Made by a program: the position numbers and the translations under genes. DNA of 64,000 bases from Ricinus communis. Taxonomy: Eukaryota; Streptophyta; Magnoliopsida; Malpighiales; Euphorbiaceae. The DNA is taken from contig NC_063257.1 in assembly GCF_019578655.1 (NCBI RefSeq), forward strand, positions 22,072,001 to 22,136,000, in the 5' to 3' direction. A model generated the notes under the pieces. The model was not told the origin of the DNA and made no database searches. It worked only from the letters and a program-made list of their open reading frames with translations. Shown here piece after piece: positions 60,730 to 64,000 of this stretch (position 1 is its first letter; each line of letters opens with the position of its first letter).

Positions 60730-60812
60730 GTAAGTATTATTTTTGTAATTTACTAAAATATTTAATGTTAACAAATTCATAATGTTTGTTGAGCTACCAA
60801 TTCATAATAAAG
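60730..60812 (+). other. Predicted second intron in the MULE remnant
   Basis: GTAAGT at 60730 is a consensus plant 5' splice site. The 83-bp segment is AT-rich and ends AG at 60811-60812, just before a basic GQKGRTTKSGRS-like stretch typical of MULE C-termini. The call is weaker than for the first intron. Confidence 0.5.
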
Positions 60813-61100
60813 GTCAAAAGGGGAGGACCACCAAAAGTGGTAGGTCAATGTACACAAAGGACTACTCCTAGTACATCTGCCATCACTAGAAGAATGGGTC
60901 CTCAAGTCAACAAAAAAGACCTGTCACTCATAAGATGACAATTAGACTGAAGAGGCAGAATACAGCTACTGGAAGCCAAATCACTCAAAAGACTGCAAGC
61001 CAAGTGGCACAAAACAAATCCAGCAAAAGGAGGGAGCATTGGTTCGATAAGGATATGGTGTTAAAGTGTTTGAGGAATATGGAAACATCTATATGAGGGT

Positions 61101-61714
61101 AACATTCATGCATTAGTTATTTGTTTGTGTTATAGGATTTTGTAATAATCTAGATACTTTGAAGATTTGAGTGGTTATATTCATGTAGATGCCAGAAAGT
61201 AATAGGTTTAAAACTATGTATGGTGAAAAAGCTGCAGCAAAAGCAGCATCATCAACACCCTCTTATGCTAAACACACAAGTTCTTCACAGCCAGTTCCAC
61301 CTTCCACAAGCACTATTGGAATTGGAAATGCTGGTAAAGGTGGAAGATTAGGGTGGGGGGGGCAAAGGTGGATGATGAACTGTTGGGTTAAGTGCATCTC
61401 ATCCTTCTACTGTAGCTAGGGACATTATTGGCACTCAAGAGAATAGTGCACCTTGAATCATCTGAATGTAATAGGGTTAAGAGATATTAAACTGTTACAA
61501 TACAAATATGGGTGTTTTATTGTTTGTGTTTTGTCATTTTTTGCTTGAATTTTATTTTTGTGGTACTGCCTTTTTAAAGGATAAATATCAGCAGCCAATG
61601 TGGGTAGTATACTGATAAATCATAAATAGTTATACTTATTGTATTTAATTCCCTTACATTTTGATTGGATAATGTGCTTAATTGTGGAAATTATGTTTAT
61701 TCTGATCTAGGTGG
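61101..61714 (+). other. MULE 3' region or unassigned sequence
   Basis: A frame at 61189-61419 starts MPESNRFKTMYGEKAAAKAA and is rich in Ala, Ser, Thr and Pro, ending in a Gly-rich run. It may be a last transposase exon, because the preceding bases (TTCATGTAG) could be a 3' splice site, or a chance frame. I recognise no domain. From 61440 to 61714 the sequence is AT-rich with nothing assignable. Confidence 0.3.
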
Positions 61715-63026
61715 TGAGATATCAAGGATTGAGTGGAATTAAGCCTAAAGACATGTTTTAAAGCATCACTTGTCAAAAACCAAGTCTTTTAGAGGAAGAG
61801 CGAAAATTTATGCAGAAGGTCATTTTCAATAAGGCGTGACCATGCCTTACAATCTGCGAGCTCCTGTAATCTGTAGAATAGAATTTTGAATTTTTTAGTT
61901 AAATTTGTGGTGGACCCATTTTTATGTTATTTCTTTATTTTGAAAGTGCTGGATAAGGAAAACTGACTCCCATACTATTTAGGATTTTAATTTGTTTAGA
62001 TTACCCTTTATCTTATCCTTCCTTATAGGATTAAAATCATATAGGAAGTTTAATTCTTTTTGGATAAGGATTATCTTATTAGGGTTTAGATTGACTTCCT
62101 ACATAAGGAGGCTAGTTCTACCAAGTAAAGAGTGGCTGAGCACTTTGAGATTGTTATTATTTTTCTTCTTCTATTCCCTACAACTCTTGTGAATTTTTAC
62201 TCCACCATGTGTGGCTAAGCTTTTAGTTTCTGATTCAAGAGTGAATAAATTCCAATTGTGATTTTGTGAGGCTTTGTGCTTAACAGAATTCTTCTTTAAT
62301 TCAAGTATTCTTTATTTCTTGTTTTTATTGTTTATGAATTTTTGATATTGATTGAACTGACGACTCAATTTGATATTGATTTTTCTATTGCTAAACTTTG
62401 AGTTTATGATCCGTAATTCTCATGAACGATTGACACAATTAACAAGGAGCTGGCTCACGTGTGTGTGATTGCGGCCTTTTCGAATTACACAGCTTGCATG
62501 ATATGCTCTAGGGAAATAAAGGAACAAGATTAATTTAATTGCAACTATCTCGATTAATTAATGTTGGTTTAGTCATTCTCATTATTCTTAATGCTATCAT
62601 TGAGTTGATATGGAACGCTATCGTGCCCAGTTGACTAATAGTAAGTTTTGATTTGGATGCTGGGTTTGAGTTAATTATATTAGGAGAATTTACACTTGTG
62701 GCGGCTTTTCCGAATAAGTAGACTAAGTACTTGAATAGAAAAATTAATATTTAAGCCTATGATTAGAATTACAATTGGATGAAACTTGCACTCTTGAATT
62801 AGAAGTTTTATAAGATTGATTTTTATTTACTTTAATATTCAGCCTTTATTATTTTCTGTTTATTTATAATTTTGGTTCAAACATTCAAAACCCCCCCATT
62901 TATATTATTTAACTTTGAGAAGCTATTCACATTGGTTCCCTTGGAATTCGACCTGGTTTCACTAATTTTACAAGTTAGTTTAGGAAAATCAGTAATTTAT
63001 TTTGAAGGGCTTCGACAACCCGCTCA
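61715..63026 (+). repeat. 5' LTR of an Athila-like element (left end approximate)
   Basis: The right end is CCCGCTCA at 63026, five bases before a primer-binding site. The left end is uncertain. TGAGATATCAAGG at 61715 is proposed because TGAG...CTCA would be an inverted repeat, and the sequence from there (GGCGTGACCATGCCTTAC near 61834, TTAGGGTTTAGATTGACTTC near 62080) resembles the U3 part of plant Athila-type LTRs. No coding frame inside it is convincing. Confidence 0.55.
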
Positions 63027-63031
63027 AAATT

Positions 63032-63049
63032 TGGCGCCGTTGCCGGGGA
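63032..63049 (+). other. Primer-binding site (tRNA-Asp type)
   Basis: TGGCGCCGTTGCCGGGGA, the classic primer site of Athila-related and other plant Ty3/gypsy elements, five bases after the LTR end. Confidence 0.9.
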
Positions 63050-63086
63050 GCTTATTTTAGTTTCTCATTGTTTAATTTATTTGTTT

Positions 63087-64000
63087 ATGACTCGTTCTTC
63101 TCAAGCTATTGATTTGCAGTATAATTCTGAAATTGAGAAGATAACGCGTCGATTAAGAAAGGAGACTAGGCAAAGAAAGAGTTATCTCATAGAGGAATTA
63201 GAGATAAATTTGGCTATTGGTGAGACATCTATTTTTCAAGAAGTTGCAGAAAATGTGGCGAATAGAACTCTCAAAGAGCTAGCCGTGCCGGATTTGAATC
63301 AACAACTTTTATGCATTACATTTCCTAATATTGCAATTGATTTTGAATTAAAATCTGGCTTAATTCACTTACTCCTTTCTTTTCATGGATGTGCAGGTGA
63401 AGATCCTCATAAACACTTGAAAGAATTCCATATTGTATGCTCCGGAATGAAGCCACAGGGTGTGACCGAAGAGAAAATAAATCTTAGAGCTTTTCCCTTT
63501 TCTTTGAAGGATAAAGAAAAAGATTGGCTCTATTATCTACCCTCCGGTTCAATAACAACATGTAATGAGATGAAAAGATTGTTCTTAGATAAGTTTTTTC
63601 CTGCAACAAGAGCTACCAACATCAGAAAAGAAATTTGTGGCATAACACAATTCACTGAAGAAACATTGTATATGTATTGGGAGAGGTTCAAGCAACTGTG
63701 TGCTAGTTGCCCCCATCACCAAATCTCTGAGCAACTCTTAATCTAATACTTCTATGAAGGATTGTTGCCAATGGATAGGAGTTGATTAATGCAGCAAGTG
63801 GTGGAGCTTTGGTAGACAAGACACCTGAAGAAGACAAGCAATTGATTTCAAATATGGCTGAAAATTCTCGACAATTTGCTACAAGAGCCGATGGAGCTAT
63901 TAGGCGAGTTAGTGAGGTAAGCACTAAATCTTGAAAATCAAATTTCTGATTTAACTGCTTTGATTCATCAAATGGCTGTAGGGCAATTGCAAATGGCAAA
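63087..64000 (+). pseudogene. gag: gag of the Athila-like element, broken, runs off the window
   Basis: The ATG at 63087 (MTRSSQAIDL) is preferred to the upstream TTG. The protein carries the conserved retrotransposon gag region of Athila-type elements: LKELAVPDLNQQ, DFELKSGLIHLL, GEDPHKHLKEFH, LRAFPFSLKD..DWLYYLPSGS, ATNIRKEICGI and YWERFKQLCASCPHHQISEQ. A TAA stop at 63744-63746 sits where a Gln codon is usual, followed by a frame disturbance near 63780. Recognisable gag sequence (SGGALVDKTPEEDKQLISNM) then continues in another frame. The remainder lies beyond the window. The copy is inactive at least in gag. Confidence 0.9.

Larger units (their letters stand above)
58010..61100 (+). pseudogene. 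Mutator-like (MULE) transposase, broken and interrupted
   Basis: Remnant of a MuDR-type transposase. The first visible segment (58010-58253) reads LRPIIRFNGCFL, where the usual catalytic Asp before Gly-Cys is Asn, then DGNN, a stop, and WAEVESENEFSWSWFL ending in FISDQQK. In-frame TAGs lie at 58089-58091 and 58119-58121. A phase-0 intron (58254-58345) precedes the second segment, with AEHRNCARDVYYNW, MINNNVAETFN and a SWIM zinc finger CSCRLQESLACMH (CXCX7CXH, about 58866). A frame change near 58912 follows, then DFFDAYFSVQKYTESY, TAGs at 59050-59052 and 59113-59115, and MPGRPKR. After the solo LTR the same frame continues with KLRRHG and a damaged CX2C...HX4C knuckle (60607-60729), a second intron and a basic Thr/Ser-rich tail. 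The N-terminal part is missing. Confidence 0.85.

Noticed and set aside
62137..63026. TGAGC at 62137 as start of the Athila-like LTR (TGAGC...GCTCA)
   Set aside because: The inverted repeat fits, but promoter-like sequence typical of U3 lies upstream of it, so the LTR more likely begins earlier, near 61715.

Overview
The window looks like repeat-dense heterochromatin from a flowering plant, probably a eudicot. The evidence is several plant-type LTR retrotransposon lineages (Ty3/gypsy chromovirus and Athila-like pieces with typical primer-binding sites), a Mutator-like (MULE) transposase with spliceosomal introns, AT-rich intergenic DNA and no operon-like gene packing. I cannot name the species. 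I found no intact host gene, no rRNA or tRNA gene and no CRISPR array.

About 72% of the window is one tandem-repeat family with a 39-bp monomer, in four blocks: 1368-21021, 27262-47370 (containing a 500-N assembly gap), 48206-50172 and 51472-55820. That is roughly 1,170 monomers by length. Three monomer types (A, B, C) alternate as a 117-bp higher-order unit over much of the first two blocks. Larger duplications of 0.24, 0.66, about 1.4, about 2 and 3.6 kb are layered on top. The array changes orientation at about 47341, and everything to its right (blocks 3 and 4) is inverted and mostly made of C-type monomers. Each monomer carries a short dyad (ACCCC-GTAAGA-GGGGT) whose two arms often change together. 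Because 39 = 3 x 13, long open frames of 13-residue peptide repeats appear on both strands. I read them as a by-product of the repeat length, not as genes.

Mobile elements flank or interrupt the array. A 5' LTR plus decayed gag-pol of a Tekay/Del-like chromovirus (21022-27261) sits inside it and is cut off in the integrase core. A solo LTR with a perfect 5-bp target duplication (47371-48205) lies 30 bp past the inversion. A second solo LTR (50173-51471) splits the inverted part. A chromovirus remnant with chromodomain and 3' LTR (55821-56980) closes the right edge, and a truncated minus-strand retroelement piece (1-1367) lies at the left edge.

Right of the array are an AT-rich stretch with a degenerate 170-190 bp repeat (57.4-57.8 kb), a decayed MULE transposase gene (58.0-61.1 kb) split by a solo LTR with a perfect GAGCC target duplication (59121-60606), and the 5' end of an Athila-like element (LTR about 61.7-63.03 kb, tRNA-Asp-type primer site, broken gag to the window end). 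The elements do not form a pathway. Their nesting gives a relative history: MULE first, then the solo LTR in it; array first, then the retroelements inserted in it, then deletions and rearrangements at the array edges.
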